Position numbers and translations under genes: made by a program. The notes below the pieces were generated by a model. It did not search any database. It was not told the DNA's origin and was given only the letters and a program-made list of their open reading frames with translations. A DNA stretch of 45,810 nucleotides from 2-02-FULL-62-17 sp046153355 (GTDB taxonomy: Bacteria; Pseudomonadota; Gammaproteobacteria; Burkholderiales; SG8-39): NCBI GenBank assembly GCA_046153355.1, contig JBJXEY010000487.1, forward strand, positions 1-45,810. Reading direction: 5' to 3'. Positions 26,140 through 33,878 of the stretch are shown here, piece after piece; position 1 is the stretch's first letter; every line of letters starts with the position of its first letter.

Positions 26140-27150
26140 TCAATGGCCCCACACGCCAAACGCCACGCCGATGCCGGTGCCCGCCGCCTGACGATACAGC
26201 GCCTGATATTCAAACCAGCGTTTTTTCAAGTTTTCTATTGCACCGGCAACCAAAATCCAATTGCGGATTTCGGATGAACCACTGTTCAACGCGCCCTTAG
26301 TCAACGCCTTCAATTCCGTGCCCTTGCCCTCTCCCATGGCCTGCAACACGCGCATATCGAGATCTTCATCGACCACGAAATGACTCAACCCGCCGGAGGC
26401 AACCAAAGCGACGCGCATGGGCGTGGGACTTTCCTCGATGGCCGCGCGCAATGCTTGACCGATAGCAAAACAACGCGAGGCGGTGGGCGCATTGGGTGGA
26501 TAGTAGGTATTCAACAGCACCGGGATGATGGGAATTTGTTTGCCCTTGAACAAACGCTGTACGACGAATCCAATACCGTGACCCAGGCCCGCTTTCTCGG
26601 CATCCTCCACCGCCGCCGCGCCGCCGATATCGATATCTTTATCGATTAATCGCTCGATCAACTCACGCGCGAAATCCGGTTTGCCGGGAAAGGTATGTAC
26701 GCGATCCATGGAATAGGCCGCCGCCATGGTGCCAAAGTAAGGTTCGGTGATGGTGTGACGCATGTGCGCGATATTGGCGCGCGGCATGGTCTTGGCTTCG
26801 GCGCCGTAAAAAATGGAAATCGCCGGGAGATTGGTTTGTTGGAAAAGCTCTGCCTGATCATCGGTGACGATTACCACCACATCGGGCTTGGCAGCTTCAA
26901 GATCATCGGCCAGACGATCCAGCGCGGCCTGGCAGGCGGCGGATTTACGTTTGAACACCTCGTCGGTCGCCTCGGGCGCGAACTTGCCGCCGGTATCGGC
27001 GAGCAGCTTTTCGTAACTCACCCATTGACCATCCGACAAATTGAGTCGCGAGTTAGAAAGATCGCGCCGCGAATAGCGTGCCCAATGTTCCGCACCAAAG
27101 GTGAGTAGTGGCGTGTGCGAGGTGCCTATGGCAATGGCGATTTCGGCCAT
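26140..27150 (-). CDS. LigB-type (class III) extradiol dioxygenase-like protein, copy 1
   Basis: The 336-residue protein matches the LigB fold. Key residues by alignment from memory to LigB are H12 (GTSHTP), H191 (GLGHGIG), H257 (SGGLSHFV) and E294 (SSEIRNW). The position of the second iron-binding histidine (NDH in LigB) reads DDQ here, so Q99 replaces histidine. Class III dioxygenases open catechol-type rings. The substitution makes the iron site non-standard, so activity is uncertain. It is second in the operon, 77 bases after the Gfo/Idh gene and 22 before the GMC gene. Confidence 0.83.
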   Translation of the reverse strand: MAEIAIAIGTSHTPLLTFGAEHWARYSRRDLSNSRLNLSDGQWVSYEKLLADTGGKFAPEATDEVFKRKSAACQAALDRLADDLEAAKPDVVVIVTDDQAELFQQTNLPAISIFYGAEAKTMPRANIAHMRHTITEPYFGTMAAAYSMDRVHTFPGKPDFARELIERLIDKDIDIGGAAAVEDAEKAGLGHGIGFVVQRLFKGKQIPIIPVLLNTYYPPNAPTASRCFAIGQALRAAIEESPTPMRVALVASGGLSHFVVDEDLDMRVLQAMGEGKGTELKALTKGALNSGSSEIRNWILVAGAIENLKKRWFEYQALYRQAAGTGIGVAFGVWGH

Positions 27151-27227
27151 GGAGTGTGTTCCTTAGTTGAATAATTGCGTGGAGGCTACAGCATTGCGGT
27201 TGCTGCGAAAGCTAAGCTTGGTCTGGC

Positions 27228-28325
27228 CTAAAGGTCGATGGTACGACGCTCGGCAGCGGAGCGCTCGATGGCGTCGATTAAGCGATGAATACCCAAGGCC
27301 GTCTCGAAATCCGGATCGATGCGCTCCTTGGCGCGAAAGACTTTCGCAAAACGCGCGTAAGCGTGCGCCACATTCCGCGGCGGCCCCGCAGGCGTGTTCG
27401 CAGGGGCCGTGGAGAAACGCTCGGGCACCGCGAGTTCAGCCAATTTGCCATCGCCTTGCGCGCCGAAAATTTTATTCGGGCCCAGATTTATCGAAACCGT
27501 ATTTATTGCCAACGTTCCCTTGTCGCCGTAAATCTCCAAGCGAATGCCAGGCGCGCTAATGGGCGCGGTGGCGATCTGAATATTCACTTCGGCATTGTTT
27601 TTCAATTTGCCGATGGCGCTTACCGCGTCGGGCGCGTCCACCTGCATATCCTCGCCAGTATCAGTGTTGTGCCAAGTGGTGACACGCGTGGCGACGCGCG
27701 CCGAGACTTCAGTGAAGCTTCCCAGAATGAACAGCACCGCATCCATGCTGTGCCCGCCGGGAATGGTCAGCGGATTGGCGCCGTTCTTGCGCAGGCCCTG
27801 CCAGATGCGTCCATTGCCGCGCTCCGGCCGCGACGCAGGGATCACCTTCAGATTGGCGAATAACACCTCACCCAGGTAGCCTTGTTCGACCAACTCGCGC
27901 GCGTAGCGAATCGTGGGGTCGCTGCGCGATTGCAATCCAACCATATTGGCGACACCTTTTTTTCTGGCGAGCTCGGCCATCGCCAAACCTTCTTTCAGGC
28001 CGTTGCCAAGTGGCCACTCGCAGAACACCGCCTTGCCCGCGTTGAGCGCCTTCATCACCAATTCATGATGGCCCGGCACACGCACCACCACCGAAATCAA
28101 ATCGATGTCGTCGTGGGCGAGCATATCGTCGAAGCGGTGAAAGCCAAGCTCGGCGCCAAATTTCTCAGCCGACGCGTTGGCGGTGGACTCCTGCGAGGTG
28201 CACACCGCCTTTAACTGATAGCCAGGCAGCGCTTTTAATGCCGGCACATGCGCGCCCGAACCCCAGCCGCTGCGCCCCTCGGTAACCGAAGCGCCCACCA
28301 CGCCAACACGAATCACATCCGCCAT
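27228..28325 (-). CDS. Gfo/Idh/MocA family oxidoreductase-like protein
   Basis: The 365-residue protein has an N-terminal NAD(P)-binding Rossmann fold (VGVVGASVTEG) and a C-terminal alpha/beta domain. The usual catalytic EKP motif reads E103-W104-P105 (FCEWPLGNG), as in Gal80-like members, so the lysine of typical dehydrogenases is missing. The ATG at 28323-28325 follows AAGGAGCGAGGA, a strong site; the upstream in-frame start at 28346 is rejected. It is the first gene of the six-gene operon and is divergent from the aldolase gene. LigC of the protocatechuate 4,5-pathway is in the same superfamily, but the motif change argues against equating them. Confidence 0.85.
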   Translation of the reverse strand: MADVIRVGVVGASVTEGRSGWGSGAHVPALKALPGYQLKAVCTSQESTANASAEKFGAELGFHRFDDMLAHDDIDLISVVVRVPGHHELVMKALNAGKAVFCEWPLGNGLKEGLAMAELARKKGVANMVGLQSRSDPTIRYARELVEQGYLGEVLFANLKVIPASRPERGNGRIWQGLRKNGANPLTIPGGHSMDAVLFILGSFTEVSARVATRVTTWHNTDTGEDMQVDAPDAVSAIGKLKNNAEVNIQIATAPISAPGIRLEIYGDKGTLAINTVSINLGPNKIFGAQGDGKLAELAVPERFSTAPANTPAGPPRNVAHAYARFAKVFRAKERIDPDFETALGIHRLIDAIERSAAERRTIDL

Positions 28326-28463
28326 TCCTCGCTCCTTTTTATGCAATTTTCAAACAGCAACGTTTAACGACGTACTCTCTACGCCAATATTCATTCATAA
28401 ATGGGCTACACCTGGCATCGCTCTAGCAAAATTCCAACCGCGTCATATACTTCGAGCCCTGAC

Positions 28464-28477
28464 TCGCCGAGCGGCGA
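28464..28477. promoter_or_regulatory. 14-bp palindrome in the divergent Gfo/Idh-aldolase region
   Basis: TCGCCG-AG-CGGCGA lies 31 bases before the aldolase ATG, inside the 182-base region that should hold both divergent promoters. It is a candidate operator or a leader hairpin. No known regulator gene is adjacent. Confidence 0.35.
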
Positions 28478-28507
28478 TTTTCACATTAATTGAAGAAAGA
28501 TTCTCCC

Positions 28508-29308
28508 ATGCCCAACGCCACTACCTTCGTCAACCCCGCCAAACAAAAAATCGCACAAGGCGGCTTGGTGCTGTCGATGGGATTTCGCCAGGCACGCACC
28601 TTGGACATCGCCATGGTGGCCGCAGCCTGCGGTTACGACTCGTTCTACGTCGACATGGAACATTCCGCGATATCGCATGAATCCGCCGCCGCCTTGTGCG
28701 CCGGCGCCATTGGCCTTGGCCTCACCCCAGTGGTGCGCATCGCCGGCCACAACGGCCACGATGCCACGCGTATGCTCGATGGCGGCGCGTTGGGCCTGAT
28801 CATCCCGCACATCAACACCGTGGCTGAGGCGAAAGCCATGGTGGATGCCTGCAAACACGCGCCACTGGGACACCGTTCGGTCGCAGGCACCGGGCCTGCG
28901 CTGGGTTATCAATCGATGCCGCTTGCCCAGATCAATCAAGCCGCCAACGAACGCAGTTTGCTGATCTTCATGCTCGAGACCCCCGAGGCCATCGCCAATG
29001 CCGAGGCCATCGCCGCGGTGCCGGGGTTCGACGTGCTGTTGATTGGCGCCAACGACCTCTCCGCCGAGATGGGCTTGCCGGGGCAACTGGGTCACGAAAA
29101 AATGCTCGCCGCGCAGCAGACGGTGGCCGATGCGTGCAAAAAGCACGGTAAGATTTACGGCTCGGCGGGATTGAGTTCCGATTTCGACACGCAAGCCAAA
29201 GTGCTAAAGATGGGCGCAAAGTTCGTGATGACCGGCAGCGATGTGGGTTATCTCACGGCGGGGGCGCGGGCCGATGCGCAACGGCTGCGCGGCGTAAATT
29301 TGACATAG
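28508..29308 (+). CDS. HpcH/HpaI-family aldolase
   Basis: The 266-residue protein is a class II pyruvate-type aldolase. The catalytic histidine is in DMEHSAIS (H52), the substrate-binding arginine in VVRIAGH (R77), and the metal ligands in MLETPEA (E157) and GANDLSAE (D183). The family splits 4-hydroxy-2-oxo acids into pyruvate or oxaloacetate-type products and an aldehyde, the last step of many meta-cleavage pathways. The start is ATG 28508 with AAGAAAG upstream; the TTG at 28490 is less likely. It is divergent from the six-gene operon and is a plausible part of that pathway. Confidence 0.87.
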   Translation: MPNATTFVNPAKQKIAQGGLVLSMGFRQARTLDIAMVAAACGYDSFYVDMEHSAISHESAAALCAGAIGLGLTPVVRIAGHNGHDATRMLDGGALGLIIPHINTVAEAKAMVDACKHAPLGHRSVAGTGPALGYQSMPLAQINQAANERSLLIFMLETPEAIANAEAIAAVPGFDVLLIGANDLSAEMGLPGQLGHEKMLAAQQTVADACKKHGKIYGSAGLSSDFDTQAKVLKMGAKFVMTGSDVGYLTAGARADAQRLRGVNLT

Positions 29309-29334
29309 TTATCATCTGATGATAACTTGATAAC
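29308..29334 (+). promoter_or_regulatory. Palindromic operator of the TumE/TumA module
   Basis: A perfect 19-base inverted repeat, GTTATCATC-T-GATGATAAC (29308-29326), is followed at once by a further half-site GATAAC (29329-29334) that abuts the GTG start of the toxin gene. The left end of the palindrome overlaps the aldolase stop codon (TAG, 29306-29308). This layout is typical of an autoregulated toxin-antitoxin operon, with the HTH antitoxin as repressor. Binding is inferred. Confidence 0.65.
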
Positions 29335-29703
29335 GTGGCAAGTGGCGATAAAAGTCTTGATTCCTTATTACTCCTGGATGGAGAGACCTTCTTCGCCGAT
29401 AAAAACGGCAAGTACTGGGTCAAATTCGTCGCAAAAAAGGTATCGCTGACGCCGACGCGTCCACATGGTCTCTACTATTCATTGACCATGCACGATAAAG
29501 AAGGCCGGCGGATTCTGGGATTCGACAATGCCCATGCGATTCAAGAGGCGACGGGACCGGGCGCCCAAACTCGAGTCGCCCATGATCACCGCCATATCGG
29601 GAAAACCGTCCGGTTCTACAGTTTTCGCGACGCGGCCACGCTTATGACGGATTTCTGGAAGCAGGTTGAAATGATCTTGAAGCAAGAGGAAAACGAACCA
29701 TGA
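29335..29703 (+). CDS. TumE-like toxin (DUF6516)
   Basis: The 122-residue protein carries the TumE-family features FDNAH (63-67), HDHRH (83-87) and TLMTDFWKQVE near the C-terminus. The family is a toxin component of type II modules. The start is GTG 29335 directly after the operator half-site, leaving no room for a normal ribosome binding site, so a leaderless or very short leader transcript is possible. It overlaps the antitoxin gene by four bases (ATGA). Unlike many type II modules, toxin precedes antitoxin here. Confidence 0.78.
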   Translation: MASGDKSLDSLLLLDGETFFADKNGKYWVKFVAKKVSLTPTRPHGLYYSLTMHDKEGRRILGFDNAHAIQEATGPGAQTRVAHDHRHIGKTVRFYSFRDAATLMTDFWKQVEMILKQEENEP

Positions 29704-30059
29704 AAACGCTGAAAGTTGGTATAGCAACGGTCGAACAATATAAGGCTCGTACCATGGCCATTGCGCGTGGAGAATATATTCCTGCAGCCGGTGAGCCAAA
29801 AATCTGGTTTCAGTCACTGCATACGCTGTCGCAGGTTCTTTCCGATAAAAATCGCGCCTTGCTAAGTTTGATCGTCCAAAAACAACCTGCGTCACTAGGC
29901 GAATTGGTCGAACTGACCGGCAGGGCGAAATCCAACCTATCGCGTACGTTAAAGACCATGGAAAGGTATGGGTTGGTGCATTTCGAGAAAGGACTGGGGC
30001 GTCAACTCGCGCCTCGTGTCAAATACTCTGGAGTTAAACTTGAAATGCCGTTTCAGTAG
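29700..30059 (+). CDS. TumA-like antitoxin with winged-helix DNA-binding domain
   Basis: The 119-residue protein contains a winged HTH: FQSLHTLSQVLSDKNRALLSLI, then QPASLGELVELTGRAKSNLSRTLKTMERYGLVHFEKG. This matches the HTH antitoxin family that pairs with DUF6516 toxins. Its N-terminus (MKTLKVGIATVEQYKARTMAIARGE) likely contacts the toxin. It is translationally coupled to the toxin gene by ATGA overlap. It probably binds the palindrome at 29308-29334. Confidence 0.78.
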   Translation: MKTLKVGIATVEQYKARTMAIARGEYIPAAGEPKIWFQSLHTLSQVLSDKNRALLSLIVQKQPASLGELVELTGRAKSNLSRTLKTMERYGLVHFEKGLGRQLAPRVKYSGVKLEMPFQ

Positions 30060-30138
30060 ATTGCCTCTCACAAGGTCAAGTAAGTCGTCAAGCGGACGAG
30101 GGACAAGCATCTAGCTGCTTACAACGGAATAACCCCCT

Positions 30139-31116
30139 ATGAAAACTCACCATATTTTGAAATCTATTTACTGCGGCCTGCTACTGGCCTCCACAAACAT
30201 CGCCCTCGCGCAAAACTTCCCCACTAAAACCATCACCGTGGTCAACACTCAGGCAGCCGGTGGCCCCACCGATGTCACCATGCGCTATATCGCGCAGAAG
30301 ATGGCCGAGAACGTCGGCCAATCGGTGGTGCTGGAATCCCGCCCCGGTGGCGGAGGCAGTGTCGCCGCGGTGTATGTGAAGAACGCCACGCCCGATGGGC
30401 ACATTCTCCTTTTGGGCAGCGTGGCCACCTTCGCGGTGAACGTGAGCCTCATCGCCAAGCTTCCCTACGATCCGGTGAAAGACTTCGCCCCGGTGACGGC
30501 GCTCTGGAGCAGCCCCACCATGCTAATGGTCGCGGCCAACAGCCCCGCGAGATCGGTTGCCGAGCTGATCGCCATGGCAAGGAAAGCGCCCGACGCGCTG
30601 AGCTTTGCCTCGTCGGGCTTTGGCACCACCGGCCATCTGGGCGGCGCCATGCTCGCCGCCGCCGCGGGTTCATCCATGGTGCATGTGCCCTACAAGGGTT
30701 CGAACGAAATCATGAACGACCTGATGTCGGGGCGCGTCGATCTGAATATTGGTAGCTACGCATCGATCACACCCTTGTATAAAGCGGGCAAAGTGCGCTT
30801 ACTTGCCGCTGTCACGCTCAAACGCAACCCTGCGGTGCCCGATTTGCCCACGCTGCCTGAGATGGGATATCCCGACATTCACTTTGATTCCTGGTTCGGC
30901 GTGGTCGCGCCGGCGAAAACGCCGACTACCATCACGCAACGATTACGTGACGAAATGGTGCGCGCCGCGCAATCGCCCGAAGTCATCGCCAAATTTGCCG
31001 AACAAGGCACTTTTACTGTCACCAGCTCGAGCCCGGCGGAATTCGGCGCGTTGATTGCCGCGGAGATCCCACGGCTTGCGAGGGTGGTGAAGATTTCCGG
31101 GGCGAAGGCGGAGTAG
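30139..31116 (+). CDS. Bug-type (TTT) periplasmic solute-binding protein 2
   Basis: The 325-residue protein has a signal peptide ending near ALA-QN (residue 24) and the Bug opening NFPTKTITVVNTQAAGGPTDVTMRYIAQKM, with HVPYKGSNE in the middle. The binding-loop sequence AAGGPTD differs from copy 1 (VAGGSVD), so it likely has another ligand. It follows the toxin-antitoxin pair after 79 bases. It may be part of the same catabolic locus; no membrane partner is present. Confidence 0.87.
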   Translation: MKTHHILKSIYCGLLLASTNIALAQNFPTKTITVVNTQAAGGPTDVTMRYIAQKMAENVGQSVVLESRPGGGGSVAAVYVKNATPDGHILLLGSVATFAVNVSLIAKLPYDPVKDFAPVTALWSSPTMLMVAANSPARSVAELIAMARKAPDALSFASSGFGTTGHLGGAMLAAAAGSSMVHVPYKGSNEIMNDLMSGRVDLNIGSYASITPLYKAGKVRLLAAVTLKRNPAVPDLPTLPEMGYPDIHFDSWFGVVAPAKTPTTITQRLRDEMVRAAQSPEVIAKFAEQGTFTVTSSSPAEFGALIAAEIPRLARVVKISGAKAE

Positions 31117-31143
31117 GAAGGGCCTGTCATAACCAATCATCAG

Positions 31144-31162
31144 ATGTGTCTTTATGACACAT
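31144..31162. terminator. Hairpin after Bug protein 2
   Basis: ATGTGTC and GACACAT (7 bp) flank the loop TTTAT, with ATCAT and ATGAT able to extend the stem imperfectly. It lies 28 bases after the Bug gene in the region between convergent genes. There is no U-run, so it may be a weak terminator or an RNA-stability hairpin. Confidence 0.4.
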
Positions 31163-31223
31163 GCCATGATGGGATCGTGACAAGGCCGAAATCCCTAGTC
31201 AACGGCGCATAGGTTCAGCGCAT

Positions 31224-31973
31224 TCAAACTCCGGCCGCCACCGACAATTCCTTCACCCCGTGTTTCTCCATGAGCGAGGCCACCAAGCCAGACGCCTTGG
31301 CGTGTTCAATAAACTGTTTTAGATACGCTGCGGCGAGGGAACGCCCAGCGGGCACACCCGCCGCTTGCTGCACGGCAGTGAAGCGCCCTTCCAGCACGCG
31401 CGATCCTGGCAGTGTTTCGGCATTCGCGATCAAACCAGGCTTCAAGCCCGCCAACGCGTCGAGTTTCTCCTTGGCGAAATGTTGATACGCGGCATCGATC
31501 CCTTCCACTCGCACCAGTTCCGCATTTTTCAAACTCCGCGTGAGATAAAGATCGTAGGCGCTGCGCGCGGACACGGCAATGCGCACGCCTTTGCTATCCA
31601 CTTCGTCGATAGTTTTAAGTGTTGAACCCGCGGGCACCAGATAACCCGCGTCGATCTCCACGTAAGCGGCGCTGAAATCGATTTCCTTGGCGCGCGCCGG
31701 TTCGGCGCCAAGGAAGGCCACATCCCAAACGCCACTGCCCGCCGATTCCGACAACGCGCCGGGCGAGGGGTAAGGCAGCAGTTTCACCGGCACGCCGGCA
31801 CTCGCCGCCAACGCGCACGCCATGTCGGGAGCAATACCAGCCGGATCGCCATTCGCTTCGCGCGAAGTCACAAGAAGAAAGTTGCCAAGATTGATGCCGG
31901 CGCGCAATAGGCCGCTGGGCGCCAATTCGCTCTTGGCGGCGGGAGAAATTTGCAGTGTCATGATTGAATCCAT
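31224..31973 (-). CDS. SBP_bac_3-like protein without signal peptide
   Basis: The 249-residue protein resembles extracellular solute-binding proteins of family 3 (amino-acid type): LLRAGINLGNFLLV, PAGIAPDMACALAASAGVPVKLLPY, VWDVAFLGAEPARAKEIDFSAAYVEI and a periplasmic-binding core. The N-terminus (MDSIMTLQISPAAKSELAPSG) has no hydrophobic signal sequence, and no in-frame extension supplies one. It may therefore be cytoplasmic, as a sensor or an enzyme of the cyclohexadienyl-dehydratase-like type, or exported by an unknown route. Start ATG 31973 or 31961. It is monocistronic between two Bug genes. Confidence 0.75.
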   Translation of the reverse strand: MDSIMTLQISPAAKSELAPSGLLRAGINLGNFLLVTSREANGDPAGIAPDMACALAASAGVPVKLLPYPSPGALSESAGSGVWDVAFLGAEPARAKEIDFSAAYVEIDAGYLVPAGSTLKTIDEVDSKGVRIAVSARSAYDLYLTRSLKNAELVRVEGIDAAYQHFAKEKLDALAGLKPGLIANAETLPGSRVLEGRFTAVQQAAGVPAGRSLAAAYLKQFIEHAKASGLVASLMEKHGVKELSVAAGV

Positions 31974-32070
31974 AGCAATCGAAGGAGCGCGATGCTAGCG
32001 CATCGTGATCGAGCATGCTGACGAAGAGGGCCTGCATCCACTAGACTGACTCACCAAAAGGAGGAAGAGC

Positions 32071-33060
32071 ATGTTGAATGTTAATTTCCCGAAAGGCAAA
32101 ACAGTGGCGGCATTGGCCGCATGCGTTACGTTTGCACCCTTTGCCGCCATCGCCCAGGCCTACCCCGCAAAGCCGGTGCGCATCATCACGCAATTCGCCG
32201 CCGGCAGCGGGGGCGATCTCGCGGTACGCATTGCCGCCGCGTTCACCGCGGAAAATCTCGGCCAGCCGATGGTGGTGGAAAACCGCGCCGGCGGCGGCGG
32301 TATGGTGGCCGCGGAAGCGGTGGCGCGCTCGCCCTCTGATGGCTACAACTTGCTTGCGGCGACGCCAGCTACCCAAGTGATGCGGGTGTTCATGCCGAAC
32401 ACCTCGATTGATCCGGTGAAGGATTTTCAGCCCATCACCGCAATCAGCCAGTCGATGGCCGCCATCATCTCGCACCCCAATTTCCCGGCGAACAACATGG
32501 CCGAGCTGGTGGCCTACGCAAAGAAAAATCCTGGCAAGATTTCCTTCGGCACTTCCGGCATCGGCACGGAGCATCACTTGTCGGCTGAGCAAATCAGCAC
32601 CCTGGCCGGGATCAACATGGTGCACGTGCCCTATAAATCGGGCATTCAGGCAATGAACGATGTCATCGCGGGCCAAATGCCGATTTCGTTTTCCATCACC
32701 GGCCCGATTATCGGGCCGGCACGCGCGGGCAAACTCAAGGTCATCGCCGTGGTGAGTGAAAAGCGTTACGTGCGCCTGCCCGATGTCGGCACGGTGCTCG
32801 ATGGCGTACCCGGTTTCGTGCCGATTTTTGGCTGGACTGGCTTATTCGCGCCTGCCGGATTGCCCCAACCGGTGCTGCGCCGCTTGTCCAGCGATACCGT
32901 CAAAGCCATTACCTCGCCGGAAGGTCGAACGAAACTGTTCGATGCTGGATTCGATGTGCTGGGCAATACGCCCGAGGAGTTCACATTGATGATCCAGCGC
33001 CAGATCGAGTTGGTGGGCAAGATACTGAAAACCACCGGGCTGAAACTAGCGGAGCAATAA
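32071..33060 (+). CDS. Bug-type (TTT) periplasmic solute-binding protein 3
   Basis: The 329-residue protein has a signal peptide ending near AIA-QA (residue 28) and the Bug opening AYPAKPVRIITQFAAGSGGDLAVR. DGYNLLAATPAT and HVPYKSGIQAMNDVIAGQ follow. A strong ribosome binding site (GGAGGAAGAG) precedes ATG 32071. It is divergent from the leaderless binding-protein-like gene, with about 97 bases between starts. The ligand is unknown. Confidence 0.88.
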   Translation: MLNVNFPKGKTVAALAACVTFAPFAAIAQAYPAKPVRIITQFAAGSGGDLAVRIAAAFTAENLGQPMVVENRAGGGGMVAAEAVARSPSDGYNLLAATPATQVMRVFMPNTSIDPVKDFQPITAISQSMAAIISHPNFPANNMAELVAYAKKNPGKISFGTSGIGTEHHLSAEQISTLAGINMVHVPYKSGIQAMNDVIAGQMPISFSITGPIIGPARAGKLKVIAVVSEKRYVRLPDVGTVLDGVPGFVPIFGWTGLFAPAGLPQPVLRRLSSDTVKAITSPEGRTKLFDAGFDVLGNTPEEFTLMIQRQIELVGKILKTTGLKLAEQ

Positions 33061-33093
33061 TCGGCGGTGTAGAACGCCCGCTAGCCGGCAGAT

Positions 33094-33717
33094 CTACGCC
33101 GCGAACGGCTCCCACGCCTTCTTCACCTGCGGTCGCGCGGCGATGGCGTCGTGCCAGCGCTTCACATTCGGGTAGGCATCGAGCCCAATTTGATTGATAC
33201 CGCTAAGGTGCACGTCCGGGTACATCGAGATGTCTGCTATCGAATAGCCGCCGGCAACATACTCATTGCCAGCGAGGTGCGAATCGAGCACCCCGAGCAT
33301 GTCCTTCAACAGGTCCGTGAAATGCTTCTTCGCGGCCGGTACATCTTCTTTGGAGCGCACCACGAAATGTCCGAACTGTTGCGCGAGCGTGGTAAACGTG
33401 GCCGAACCGTAGAACAGCCACTGATCGACTTTGACGCGCGCCAACGGATCTCTTGGATAAAGTCCGTTATCGGCTTTTTCGCCGACGTATTTCAGAATCG
33501 CGCCGGATTCACACAAGGTGATGCGCTGACCGCCAGGCCCCGCGGGATCGACGATCACGGGAATCTTATGGCCCGGGCTAATTTTTAAAAAATCCGCATT
33601 GAACTGCTCGCGCTTGGGCAAGTTCACCGGGATGAGACGGTACGGCAGGCCACTTTCCTCCAGCGCTTGCCTTCCCTTGTACCCGTTGTCGGTAATCCAT
33701 GTATAGAGTTCAATCAT
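33094..33717 (-). CDS. Glutathione S-transferase, YfcG/YghU-like
   Basis: The 207-residue protein has a thioredoxin-like N-terminal domain (MIELYTWITDNGYKGRQALEESGLPY; GHKIPVIVD; LCESGAILKYVGE) and an alpha-helical C-terminal domain ending in NVKRWHDAIAARPQVKKAWEPF. The TWxTxNGxK-type N-terminus places it near the Nu-class disulfide-bond oxidoreductases YfcG and YghU. Such GSTs often take part in aromatic catabolism, for example ether cleavage or maleylpyruvate isomerisation. It converges with Bug 3 and is divergent from the second LigB gene. Confidence 0.87.
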   Translation of the reverse strand: MIELYTWITDNGYKGRQALEESGLPYRLIPVNLPKREQFNADFLKISPGHKIPVIVDPAGPGGQRITLCESGAILKYVGEKADNGLYPRDPLARVKVDQWLFYGSATFTTLAQQFGHFVVRSKEDVPAAKKHFTDLLKDMLGVLDSHLAGNEYVAGGYSIADISMYPDVHLSGINQIGLDAYPNVKRWHDAIAARPQVKKAWEPFAA

Positions 33718-33841
33718 CGCGGCCTCGCATCGTTGTTAGGTTTGCGAAGCTTAGCCGGTATACTGCAAAAGCGTTAGTCACCCAACGCGGCCAAAACATA
33801 GGGGAAAACCTGATCGCAGCGCTGTAGATAGGTATGTCACT

Positions 33842-33854
33842 GCGTCATTGACGC
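33842..33854. promoter_or_regulatory. 13-bp palindrome before the second LigB gene
   Basis: GCGTCA-T-TGACGC ends 24 bases before the ATG at 33879. The position fits an operator near a promoter, but no regulator gene lies next to it. Confidence 0.35.
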
Positions 33855-33878
33855 TTGCAAATAAGGCTGGGAACAAAG

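Noticed and set aside
32041..32676. 211-codon minus-strand frame opposite Bug protein 3
   Set aside because: His- and Arg-rich shadow of the Bug gene without any domain.
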